Source of the DNA: Physocladia obscura
Taxonomy: Eukaryota; Chytridiomycota; Chytridiomycetes; Chytridiales; Chytriomycetaceae
NCBI GenBank assembly: GCA_027596945.1
Contig: JADGJH010000109.1
Coordinates: 1-30,447 of the forward strand
Reading direction: 5' to 3'
Length of the DNA: 30,447 nucleotides
Below are positions 10,887 to 20,897 of the stretch, piece by piece (within the stretch, counting starts at the first letter, position 1; each line of letters opens with the position of its first letter). Position numbers and translations under genes: made by a program. The notes beneath the pieces were generated by a model. The model made no database searches and was not told the DNA's origin. It worked only from the letters and a program-made list of their open reading frames with translations.

Positions 10887-12004
10887 AGAAAATCTAATTT
10901 TTCTGTTCTCTTTTTTAATCTTTTTTTTATCCTTTTCTTTTCTGAAGTAGCTAAAATAAAATTGAATTGATAAATACTATCAATTTATATTATTATTATT
11001 GTTATTATTGTTATAACGGATAGGGTTGTCCAAGAAAGACATTCAAATTATTTTAAAAAAATCCACAATTCATCTTGCCGTTCTTTGTTGCTGGGAGATC
11101 TCTGAGCTAATTGAGTTACAATGTTGTTTCAGCAAGTTTGGCAGTACTTATCCGAACTTCACAGCACGTTTCGTTTTATTTTTTTGTTCTGTCCGAATAT
11201 GTTGTTTTTGTCCGAATTTGCCAATTTTTCCTCCCATCAACTCCAAATCACTCTTTAATTCTCCTCATTGCACTAATTTCTTGAATTTCAGAATACTCTC
11301 CGTTTCCCAAGTTCGAAAATGCTGTTTAAGTTGCCTCGTCCGGAAACATTAAAGCTTGACATGACAGATCAATGGTTAGCAGGTATTATGCGATAAAATT
11401 ACACAACATCAGGCGACATTGTATAGCATTAGGCTCTGTACCACATTATAATCCCAGGTTTAAGGCAACACGCAGTTGATAATTGGCAATATTTTTTTTG
11501 GTCTTTTTTTTTTTTTTTTTTTATCAAGGAAATTTTTTGAAAAAAAGGTGGGCATTCACTTGCAGTGAGAGAGAGTGGTGAGGGAGAAAGTGAGATTGGG
11601 AGTTGTGGGTGTGTGGGGTCGGACAAGTTTGCGAAATGCCGGCACTCACACACACCACCGCCACCCACCGCCGTCGCCAGTCCTTCCACGTCCTTCGACA
11701 ACCTTCCATGCCCTTCCATCAGCGTTATCCAAACCCTATCCAACAAACTATCCATCCCGTTCCATCTAGTCAAACCCAACACACCACCTAGCCTAACCGG
11801 TCACCCACACAAACTCAAACACACCAAACTCTCGCCCTGGTAGCCCTTCCGTCTTCCCGTATGTCTTTCTTTGCCGGTGGCGCCACCCAATCGCACAATC
11901 GCACCTACTCCCCTTCTCGTTTGTCCACCAATGTCCGAAAACCAACAAACAACTCAACAACTCACAAACCTCAATACAATAATCACACAATCAAATAGAG
12001 AAAG
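10887..12004. other. spacer between ABC transporter and HMG-box gene
   Basis: About 1.1 kb without a supportable gene. The first part is the AT-rich 3' flank of the ABC gene. A pure T run of about 21 bases sits at 11502-11522. From about 11640 to the HMGB start the plus strand becomes C- and A-rich and almost G-free (many CCACC and CAACAA motifs), typical of the leader of a strongly expressed fungal gene. A minus-strand frame at 11429-11782 crosses this low-complexity DNA and is rejected. Confidence 0.5.
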
Positions 12005-12450
12005 ATGCCCAAAGCCACCGCCACCGCCACCAAAGAGACACCAGCCAGAAAAGCAAAGGCCGTTGCAAAGTCGGCCCCCAAGCCGCGTTCAAAGAAAGAC
12101 AAAAACGCCCCCAAAAAGGCCCTCTCTGCCTACCTCCTTTTTGCAAACGCCAACAGACAACGCATCAGAGATGAAAACCCTGACGCCTCCTTTGGTGAGA
12201 TTGGCAAAATCCTTGGCGCCGAATGGAAGGAAATCAGCGAGGCTGACAAGCAGGTATGTTGTACTATGGTTGCAATATTCATCTTTTGATTCTTACTATC
12301 GTTTACAATTGCTTAATCTGTTACCAGAAATACGTTGCATTGCAGGAAAAAGAAAAGGAAAGATACGCCAAGGATATGAAAAGCTACAAGCCCGCTGCTG
12401 CTGCTGCTGAAGCCGAAGTCGATGAAGATGAAGAAGCGGGTGACGAATGA
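12005..12450 (+). CDS. small HMG-box protein (NHP6/HMGB type)
   Basis: A non-sequence-specific DNA-bending chromatin protein of the nucleus. Two exons, 12005-12253 and 12328-12450, are joined across a 74-bp intron (GTATGT...ACCAG) and encode 123 residues. The N-terminus is basic and Lys/Ala/Pro-rich (about 1-32). A single HMG box follows (about 33-104), with helix 1 KKALSAYLLFANANRQRI, then ENPDASFGEIGKILGAEW, and helix 3 KYVALQEKEKERYAKDM. The C-terminus has an Ala run and then a short acidic tail (EVDEDEEAGDE). Yeast Nhp6 lacks such a tail and animal HMGB has two boxes, so this architecture lies between them; acidic tails moderate DNA binding in HMGB1. Third-position C preference suggests high expression. 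The intron splits the box between helices 2 and 3. Confidence 0.93.
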
Positions 12451-12849
12451 ATAGGCAATTGTCAAAGGCTTCTCAAAAAACGCAATAGCAAAATAGTGGA
12501 TTTGTTTTAGTTCGTCTTCTTTTTACCTTTCTTTTTTTTCTTTTTTTTTCTTCTTTTTTTCCTTTCATAGTTAAGTTGGTTTAGTTTGTCGCAATACGTA
12601 CTGTGGAATAGAGGGTTTTCATACCTTTTTGATGGAGAGGTGTGGTGATTATTTTGTTTTGCGACTTTCTCACCTTTTTGTTTCCTTTCTGTTTGATAAT
12701 GAAAAAGTTTCCTACACTCTTTTTTACCATCTATTTATTAACTGGTAGTCTGCAATTGATTTATATTTATTTCTAACATGAAAAACAGTTTCCTCTAGCA
12801 TACACAATATTTGAATCATAGGTAACCTGAAACAAAAGTCTGATAATCA

Positions 12850-13311
12850 TCACCGTCTCAGCGGCCGCTGTATCAACTCTTCAGGAATTTTAATAAATAC
12901 GTGAATTTTTGGCGTAAACTTGCGATTGGTGTTTCAATCTTGTGCTCTGAACAGACTCTTTTATTTTCATTATATCCAACTTCTCGTCCGGAAAAACTGC
13001 CGTGGGCTTACTTGAAAATTTTGCTCTACTTGGTGTTTCTTACTCACAACTGGTAAGTCGCTCAATAATTTTGCTTTCTCATCATTCTTGATAATTTCAT
13101 AGTATCTTACTCTATTCACAATCGCTGACGAAGTAACTGAAGATGCAGTAATCATCTGTTGCATTACAACAACCACCAGCAGACTCAGTGCTGGATTTAG
13201 TGACGCAACAGTAATCTTTTCTTTATCAGAATGGGGCACAGGCTCTTTTGCCATTATTGGAATCATGGAGAGGCACTTTCTATTTGCTTTCACAGATCTA
13301 AACATCTGAAA
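12850..13311 (+). pseudogene. possible membrane-protein gene fragment
   Basis: A plus-strand frame from about 12865 reads LYQLFRNFNKYVNFWRKLA and then a hydrophobic segment, running to a good donor (GTAAGT) at 13049. A likely acceptor (TTCATAG) follows at about 13102. The next open stretch runs to a stop near 13310 and contains a second hydrophobic segment (WGTGSFAIIGIMER). The frames do not join cleanly: the donor leaves phase 2, but the good downstream frame needs phase 0. There is no convincing ATG. I do not recognise the family. It is either a truncated gene relic or chance, and the limits are approximate. Confidence 0.22.
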
Positions 13312-14263
13312 GAGGGACACATCAGAGGAAAAACTGTTTTGCATACTTTTCTTTGCTTTTGCTTTTATGGAATCTTAGTTGTTATTTTCACAAAGTCATC
13401 AGTGAGGAAAAAATATTAGAAATCAGAAAATGTTATGCCAACAAAATGGAAATTATATTAATATAGATTATTGGAAGTAAATTCTGAGAAATTGTTTTTT
13501 TTTTGAATATCTGATACCAAATTATATCTTACTTTTGTAACATTAAGAGAATATAAGTCTTGCTAATTGTCTTATCAATGAACAAGATTGAGCTTTGAAT
13601 GAGTTGTGCAAAAGCTACAAATACAAACATGTTCACACAGCAGTTTGAATTCATAAATACAATGTGCAGGCTGTTTTGAGTATGTCTTTGCATTACAGAA
13701 TACTATTAACTTGTTGACTGTTTTTTAATGTCTGTGCCATCTCAATGGTAGATTTTTGATTGTAAGGTAGAACTTGTGGCTTGGCAAAATGGTTTCTTTG
13801 TCGTTTGAATAAATGAGATTAAAAAAAGGAAGAAAAACCAAAACCGAAAAAGACAAAAATACCTGGATTGATACCAAGAGCATTGTATCTAGCTATGTTC
13901 GAACCTTGAATCATTTTCAGATGTTATAATTCTCATCCACAAACAGCAACATTTGCAAACTACTTTGGAACTTGCTGTAGCCTGTTCCATTTTCAATTGA
14001 AGTTAATTTTAATCTCATATCTTTTATTTGAGAGAATAATGCTGTATTTTATTATAATGGTCCACAAACATAATAAAGTGAAGTAAATAATATATGAAGA
14101 AGCATATCTGGTGTTGAAGTATATGCAACTCTGTAGTGAAATGCATATAACAAAATAAGTAACTATGAAGGTATCCTAAGTCTCTTGTAACAACAGATCC
14201 AAATGCATCAATGCCTCTGGCCCATAGACTCATCTTTGGTGCAGTTTAACATAGGTTTATTAA

Positions 14264-14391
14264 TAAATATATCAAGCCATTAATTAAACATAAACAAAGT
14301 GGCAACTTGTTAAAGTTCAAGATATACTAAATATATCAAGCCATTAATTAAACATAAACAAAGTGGCAACTTGTTAAAGTTCAAGATATAC
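14264..14391. repeat. perfect 64-bp tandem duplication (two copies)
   Basis: The unit beginning TAAATATATCAAGCCATTAA occurs at 14264-14327 and again, without a mismatch, at 14328-14391. Perfect identity in otherwise eroded DNA means that the duplication is recent or is an assembly artefact. It is non-coding as far as I can see. Confidence 0.95.
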
Positions 14392-14783
14392 TGAGTGAAG
14401 AACCAACTGCAACTATAATGCCAATCATTTGGGTTATGAGCGCTGATTGAAAAACCACATTTGTTTGGTTTTTCTCGAGGTATTTCATGTACACATGTTT
14501 ATTGAAACAGAAGAGAAAAAGAGAAAAACTGAAAAATGCCTGTATACTGGTGAGTGTCAAATCCATAGGTATTTCAAGAAACAAACTAGAAGAAACTACA
14601 CGAAAAATAATATGAAGAGTTCAACCCATTTTCTTGGGCTTCATATGTCAATCTATTTCTTAATATTCACCACAATTTGATGAGAAGTAGTGCCAGGATT
14701 TTATCACTGGCTTTATCAGAAAAATGGAAAATTTCCAGAAAATATTCTGAGGTAAAAAATTATGTGATTTTCAAAAAAATCAG

Positions 14784-16077
14784 ATGAACGCATTGACAAT
14801 CAAACGCACATCAACGAGTACCACCCACAGCCACTACAAACGCGCATCCTCCTCAATACCTGCGTTTCATGAGACCCAATGGTTTCCTCCAATTCTTGGA
14901 GCAATAATATCACAAGGAACCACAATATTCTACGAATCAGCAGCCTGCACGATCGCCGCCGAATTATCCCGCAATATTTTCGCATTGCAGCTGCAGCAGT
15001 CGCACCATCAACAACAAGCAGTTGCTGCTGCCGCCGCAAATTTATCACGGAAGAGACCACACGCGACGACAACACGACGCGTCAAAATTGTGGACTGTTC
15101 CATTAATGCAGTCGGCGTTGACATGCAGGGTCGTTGGAAATCCTTGTCCGACGCGTTGAGAACGCGTCACGCGATTTCTGTATCGGCGGTAGTTTCGTCT
15201 TCGCAACAGCAACAGCAACAACAACAACAAGCATTTGTATTTTCTGGTAATAGTGATGATGGGCGGAGTTATGATGGAATCGTGTTTTGGGATGGCCAGA
15301 TTGATCCTGTAAATCTGCATCAGGATTTACGTGGCAGTGAATACACCCGAGTCTTTTTCGATAGCCTGCACTGCCTTGAAAAAAGTATAAACGATGTGAT
15401 ATATTATATATATCTATCTGTTTGCATCACTCTTAACCGCTCTAAAAATGAAAAAATTATGCTAAATAAAGGTGACGTACGGCGTGTTCTGCACGATTGC
15501 GTCTTGAACCGTGCGCCAATTATCGTATTTGAAAAGACAGAGCGTACAATTGCCAAAATCGTGCTCTCAATCGTCTTGACACCAATAATTGGAATGCTCT
15601 TCCTTTTTTTTCATGGAAAGCAGAGGCTGGGACTGGTTCAGCTTTGGCTATTTTCACTATGTTGGCCTTTTTTTGTGTGGGATGAAGTTATCGGAGGTTG
15701 TTTGCGCACGTATTCTGAAGATGAGTTGTGGGAAATTGTGTACGGGATTCCAAATTCTAGAGTTACACATGAGTGGTGTTTTGAAAGAAGGGCTATATTT
15801 GGTTTTGAAAAGGGCATGTTTTCTTTATTTCTTCTCTTTTTCTCTTTTTTTTTAAACCAATTTTCTAGGTATTCTGGGTTGGGTTTTTCTCACAAGACCT
15901 TTTGCTCGATGGATTGATGCCGCATTGAGTTTCACAATTTTTGTTGGAACTCCAAAACCGAAAAGCCAAGGTGACGTTCTCAGTGATTTCATTCAAAAGA
16001 AACTAAAATCGTGTACTATTACGACCGCACTAATTGCTGCAATGGTTTTCTGGGGGTCAAAAGGTTGGATTTTCTGA
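14784..16077 (+). CDS. membrane protein related to a bacterial class I methyltransferase-like family
   Basis: Three exons, 14784-15384, 15472-15801 and 15869-16077, join in frame (1140 nt) to give 379 residues. The first intron is 87 nt with no stop, so an unspliced reading would also stay open. After splicing, DSLHCLEK joins SDVRRVLHD, which restores the conserved xSLHHxxxxxVRRVL segment. From memory, the second exon matches a bacterial family annotated as class I SAM-dependent methyltransferase-like: the segment IVFEKTERT, a hydrophobic span (about 227-247), a second one (about 255-270), then GGCLRTYSEDEL (276-287), where bacterial members read SCLRTYSPEEL. Near residue 100 the motif I position reads VKIVDCSINAVG instead of a D-x-G-x-G-type glycine loop, so SAM binding is doubtful. 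A Gln run (9 Q) lies near 141-149. The third exon adds another hydrophobic C-terminal segment. Function is unknown. Confidence 0.72.
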
Positions 16078-16425
16078 CGTGCCTGTCAAAATGGTGTTGC
16101 TGAAAGATGAAAATAAAAAATAAAAAGAATTCAGAACAGCAACATACACTTTGTTTTAAGTTTGTACACAGGGCCATAAATTCAAATATTATTATTACTA
16201 ACAGATAAAGGCGTTCACTTTAAACGTATATTTCTAAAACACAAACACAAGCACACAAACGCGCCAACGCAGAAGGATAAAAAAAAAATTTAAAAGAAAA
16301 CTAAAAAACAACTTAAAAACAAACAGCTATGTAAACAAATGGTCTTTATCAGAGGGCAGAAATCTGTCTCCCTCTCTCCATCTCTCCATCTTCTTTTACC
16401 CTTCTCCTTTATTCTTCCGTTATAT
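16078..16425. other. convergent 3' spacer
   Basis: The 3' ends of the methyltransferase-like gene (plus) and the SH3 gene (minus) face each other here. The spacer has A-rich runs near 16280-16330 and a CT-rich tract at 16370-16420. I see no other gene or RNA. Confidence 0.5.
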
Positions 16426-18552
16426 TTATTCTTCTTGCCAAGACAAGAGACTACTAACACGCAAGCTAGCTCGTTTAGTTTGGTCTACACACGCCAAGGG
16501 AAACGCACCCTTTCGTCCAGTCAATGGATTCATACCAAGTGCCCAGCCATCTATAGCATAAATGATCAATAATGGAAGCAAAGGAATATGACTGAGAAAA
16601 TGAGTGTATGTGTGTGCAACTGAGATAAATAGAAATTTTGTTTTGACACTAATCGCTTCACTATTTACTATGTTTGACACCCACCATCAAATGACTTAAC
16701 AAGTAAAACGTCATTTCCAACAATCAAATCTAGTTCATCTTCTTGGGCAGCCGTATAAGCAAACAGTACTCTCAATGCACTTCCCTTCTTTTGAACTTTG
16801 TTGATGTCCTTTTTGGGTAATGGAGACGATGCCTTTGCAGGAGTGAAGTCTACAATACTACTCATACGTTTCGAGATTCTACCACCAGAGGCATTCTTTT
16901 TCTGGGAAGCAGCTTTCTGTGAATTAAGTTCGGCCAGCGAAATTACACAGACAAGCGGGAATGCGCCTTGTTTGCCCGTCAACGGATTGAGGCCTTGCGC
17001 CCATCTAATTTGATTTGATTGTAATTGTTTTTTGTTAATTTTAATCAGTTTACGGGTACATCTCGCTTCAGTTAGTATTCTCGCTCACTGGCTGTCACTA
17101 CAAACATACCCATCATCGAACTTTTTCAAAACAATCAAGTCGTCGCCTTCAACCAGCTGCAGTTCGTCTTCAAGTTGGGCATCGTAGGGGTGAATAATAC
17201 GCATAATATCGCCCCCATTGGCAGCTTCTTTGGCGGACATGGCAGAAGTCTGCTGTTGTGCAAAAGCATTGGCAGCTGCAGTTGCAGGGTTGGGGTTGGA
17301 GTTGTTCTGGTAGATAGGCTGTTGCTGTGGTCTTGGAAGTGAGCCTGTGCCGGGATAGGGCCTTGAGCCAGGTAAAGGTTGGAGCTGCTGAAGCTGTTGT
17401 TGAGGTGGTGGGTAGATGGGCTGGTCGTTGGCACGGTAGTTATAGTTGTTATTGTTATTATTGTTGTTATTGCTGTTCTTGTTGTAGTTATTGCTAGAGG
17501 GGGAGTCGTACAAGGGCTTGGGCTCATATTTGAACTCGGGCTGCGCTTGGGCACGACGTCGGCGCCAAATAAAAAAGAAGGCGCCGACGAGGAGAGCCAC
17601 GACAGCAACGCCGCCAACCGCGATGCCGGCGATGACACCGATGGAAAGCACTGTCTTGGACGAGACCGTAGTAGCGCCGGGCAGGTAGTAGTTGCCGTCG
17701 GCGGCGTTGAGCGTGGCAAACTGGACGCCGGGTGGGAACGTGCAGCACTGGTCATTGACGCCGGCGGCCGACATGCAGTACGCCGCCGATTCCGAGGCCG
17801 ATACAAATCCGCACTGGTCAAGTTCCGGCGGCACTCCAAGTAGACAGTGCTGGTCCTTGTTGGTGGCCAGTGACGCCGTCATGGATGTGCAGGCTGCAGT
17901 TCTGCATCGACAACCATACTCAATTCAGTTCCATTATCAAATTAGCACACTAATCGATCACTTACCGCGCCTGCAGCTTCTGCTGTGTCCACGTCGTTGA
18001 CACGCATCCTGACGTCGCCAATACATTCTGATACGTTCCAGTCGCCTTTACATAAAAGTAATTAGGGTTTGTGGCACCAAGATTAAAAAACTTACTATTG
18101 TGCACAGATTACCACAGAGCACGACATCCCCGCCATCCACACCGGAGGGACCAGTGCCTATATAAATAGAAAGACGTGATCCGATCATACAAGCACCCGA
18201 TCGAATAATCGTTTGTCCGTGATCCGATAGGGTTAGGAAAGGATTGGGTCAGCAAATTACATAGACAGAACCAAGTAGGAAACTCACAGCCGGCATTCAG
18301 CGCATCGGCTACAACAATCACACAATTGAGTGACATTTGGTAGCGCATAGAGGCCACGTTTGCCGCCAGGGCAGTGAGGTTTGCATTCGCGCATCCGTGA
18401 TTGGAATCTTCGAAAGTGGCAATCGCCGGCGACTCGGCCGTCTGAATCAGCTCATTGAACTGCGTCTCGTTAGCAAATACGCTCGTTAGAACAGGAAATC
18501 CTCCGAACGTGGCCCCGCACAACGAACTGTTGCTGAGCATGAAACAGCTCAT
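16426..18552 (-). CDS. single-pass membrane protein with two C-terminal SH3 domains
   Basis: Six exons in transcript order, 18288-18552, 18096-18157, 17966-18045, 17110-17901, 16685-17004 and 16426-16550, sum to 1644 nt (547 residues). The N-terminal 220 residues are Cys-, Ser- and Thr-rich with several N-glycosylation sequons and look extracellular. One membrane helix follows (about 220-246, VLSIGVIAGIAVGGVAVVAL onward) with a stop-transfer RRRR. Then come a disordered linker with Asn, Pro and Gln tracts, SH3-1 (about 368-425: HPYDAQLEDEL, then GWAQGLNPLTGKQGAFP) and SH3-2 (about 475-530: FAYTAAQEDEL, then DGWALGMNPLTGRKGAFP). SH3 domains bind Pro-rich partners, so a cell-surface adaptor or sensor tied to actin or signalling is likely (inference). 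The chosen ATG (18552) gives no clear signal peptide, so an upstream exon may be missing. Each SH3 is cut by an intron before its second half. Confidence 0.88.
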
Positions 18553-18663
18553 TTGTATCTTTTGTGTTTTTTCTTTGTCTCCTCCCAAATCTCCAAACTA
18601 AAATTTTCCAAAAATTTTTTTCTTTTCTTTTTCTGTTTTTCTCTTTTTTGCCTTTCTTCCAGA
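18553..18663. promoter_or_regulatory. 111-bp divergent promoter
   Basis: The start codons of the SH3 membrane protein (minus) and the gelsolin-repeat gene (plus) are only 111 bp apart, so both leaders and core promoters must share this CT-rich/AG-rich stretch. A CTTCCAG just before the gelsolin ATG also looks like a splice acceptor, so one gene's true first exon could lie inside the other's territory. Confidence 0.5.
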
Positions 18664-20753
18664 ATGTCTGTTAAACTTTCATTGCGTTCTTTAACTGGCT
18701 CGACAGGAATAAATGAATCATTGACAGTGCAAAACGAATCGCTGACTGAAAACCGTATGTCAACAACAATTGCAATTGCGTTGGAATCGTCAAGGCAATC
18801 AGAAAACCCCATACAAATTACTGCAATTACGCAAAATTGCCACAGAAATTTGATCCTAAAAGAGTACGTTTCATTATTATGTCCATCGATTGGGACAAAG
18901 ACGTGAGTGCTTGCACATATTTTTCTCTCAATTCAGATAATTATGTTCGAAAAAAGGGAAATTCGAGCTTGGATTTCCCATCATGCTCAACTGAAACCAA
19001 TTTGCGAATTGGAACGAGGATGGTTCTTTTCCCAAAATTGTTATGTTTTTACAAACGTGAGTCCAATTTAAAAAAAAAAAATTAGGTAAATAAAAGCAAA
19101 AAATTAAAATTCCAGTCAAGAAAACGGAATAATACGCAGTATACGGATGTGTTTGTTTGGATCGGATGCAAATCTTCGGAGAATGATATCGGACACGCGA
19201 TCTTCAAATCCCAAGAAATCCGGGAATGTAAATTTGTCCTCATTTCATTACAATTTCATAATTAAAAACAGATATCGGCTTGAGAAACTGCGCAATTCAT
19301 CTTGAATCACAACACCACGAAAGCGCCGAATTTCTTGAAACCTTTAAAACACTGAGATATTCTGGAGGAAATAGATTCGCGCCGCCATTATCACTGTCGA
19401 AAAATGATGAATCCACGACCAAAATACCACCAGCTCCTCCAAAAAACCCTCAACAACCACCACTACCATCACTATTTCACCTTCCCTACCCAAAGGAAGA
19501 CACACCGCGCCTGTTTCGAATCCACAACGCAACGCGTGTGAGAGCAAATGCAGCCCCTGGAACCGTTATCATCGAATGCATTCCATTATCTCGTAATTTT
19601 CAAACTGCAGTTACTCCTTCCGATGAGAACGAAAACGACGAAGACGAGAACAAACCACTTGCTACAACGCTACCCGAATCTTATGCTGGCCGCGGAATTC
19701 TGCCAGTGGGCTGGAAAATATGGGACTGTTGCACTGGCGCAGAAAGAAAACAGCGGGATTTTGTACCAGTTTCTGATGCTGTCTATGTATTTGAAGGGGT
19801 TGGTTTCATGTGGATATTTGGCTGTGAAAAAAGTGGTAACGATAAGGTTGGTTTTGGTGGCAGTGCCGTTGTTTCAACTGTTGCTGTAAAAGTCGATAGT
19901 GGGTTAAGTCCGCATGTTAACGGGAATTTAACAAATCCTGAAGTTTCGGGACAAACTGTTTCAGTGATACGTGTTGGGGGCGGTAGTGTAACTAACAACA
20001 GTGACAAAAGTGACTTGGATACTGAACGTTGTATGGGTCTTGCATGGGCGCGTGAGGTTGCCCTGGCAAGAGGTCACGGAAAAATTGAAACTTTTGGTTA
20101 GTCAACAACAATCCTTACACCAACAAAATAAACCAAAAACAAGTTCAGAATCTTCCGACCTGATAGTTAACAAATTCTGGCTATCTCTAGGCATTAAAAC
20201 AAGCTTGCTTCCCAACCAGCTTTCAAGTTCCGAGCAAAGACTTAACATTTGGGAACATCAAACTGACGAAAATGAAGTAGCAGCAATAAATGAAAATGAA
20301 AATAATAATAATGATCATAGGACAGATATCTTTCCGAAATTCTTGGATAAGGCGCCGTATTTTTCATCAAAGAATAATATGCTACAGTTTTTAAACTCGA
20401 AAATAGAAATAATCCTATACAAAGCCCTCAACATCGGTTTGCTGCGTAATATGGAATACATTGAAATATCGCGAGGGAGTCTAAAAAAATCGAATTTAAC
20501 AAATGACAGTGTTTTTTGTCTTGATGCTGGAACAAAATTATTTGTTTGGGTCGGAAGCAAATGCAATAAATGGACACAAGTCAACTCTGTTCTGATTGGA
20601 CAGGTAAGGAATGACGATAATTCTAATGGCTGTTGTGTTCAGAACACAATCCAGATATTCGGCATTCATAGAAAGAGGTCGCATTCTTTGCCGATTACTG
20701 GACTTGTCGAACTGGGAGAAAACGAATCATTCTGCAATTTTTTTACCGAATAG
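18664..20753 (+). CDS. gelsolin-repeat actin-binding protein
   Basis: Gelsolin-type repeats bind, sever or cap actin filaments, usually with calcium. Supported exons: the one ending 18902, then 18937-19056, 19116-19227, 19272-20096, 20149-20603 and 20643-20753; phases agree throughout. The 5' end is uncertain: the ATG at 18664 is in another frame, and an intron of about 18727-18845 (GTGCAA...CCACAG) would connect it. Repeat 1 reads LERGWFFSQNCYVFTN, then DVFVWIGCKSSENDIG; repeat 2 has PRLFRIHNATRVR and a later VYVFEGVGFMWIFG; repeat 3 has ALNIGLLRNMEYIEISRG, then DAGTKLFVWVGSKC. The pattern D-x-Y-V-F/FVWxG is diagnostic. Acidic, Asn-rich and Pro-rich linkers separate the repeats. I see no villin headpiece. 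Two introns are tiny (34 nt at 18903-18936; 39 nt, in frame, at 20604-20642). Severin or fragmin-like in size. Confidence 0.8.
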
Positions 20754-20897
20754 GAAATAAACATACGCAGAACTAAAATATCTAAATTTTTTTTTTATCC
20801 ACAAACACGCAAACACGACACAAAAAAAAAAAAACACGTAAAAATACCCCAAAAAAGTAACGTTATTCGCATAACAACTAACCAGCTTACAAACTCA

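Larger units (their letters stand above)
12451..14783. other. gene-poor AT-rich region with eroded sequence
   Basis: About 2.3 kb hold no intact gene. It contains the 3' flank of the HMG gene, a possible fragment of a membrane-protein gene at 12850-13311 and a perfect 64-bp tandem duplication at 14264-14391. Minus-strand frames at 14024-14233 and 14381-14584 lack family motifs. The texture (AT-rich, many short broken frames) resembles the mobile-element graveyard at 22.4-26.8 kb. Confidence 0.45.

Noticed and set aside
11429..11782. Minus-strand frame of about 117 codons
   Set aside because: It crosses a T-run and the G-poor leader of the HMG gene, has Lys runs made by the T-run, and shows no motif.
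13895..13925. GTTCGAACC word suggesting a tRNA T-loop
   Set aside because: No acceptor or anticodon stems can be formed around it.
14024..14584. Minus-strand frames weakly resembling a transposase (FGxVxTRxxG and LHILQHQ words)
   Set aside because: The resemblance is too short to separate from chance, and no catalytic motif follows.
15045..15320. Minus-strand frame with Leu and Arg runs
   Set aside because: It is the antisense reading of the CAA/CAG repeat in the methyltransferase-like gene.
17135..17839. Long frames on both strands inside the SH3 gene
   Set aside because: They are shadows created by the GC-rich exon; the supported frame contains the membrane helix and SH3 domain and splices cleanly.
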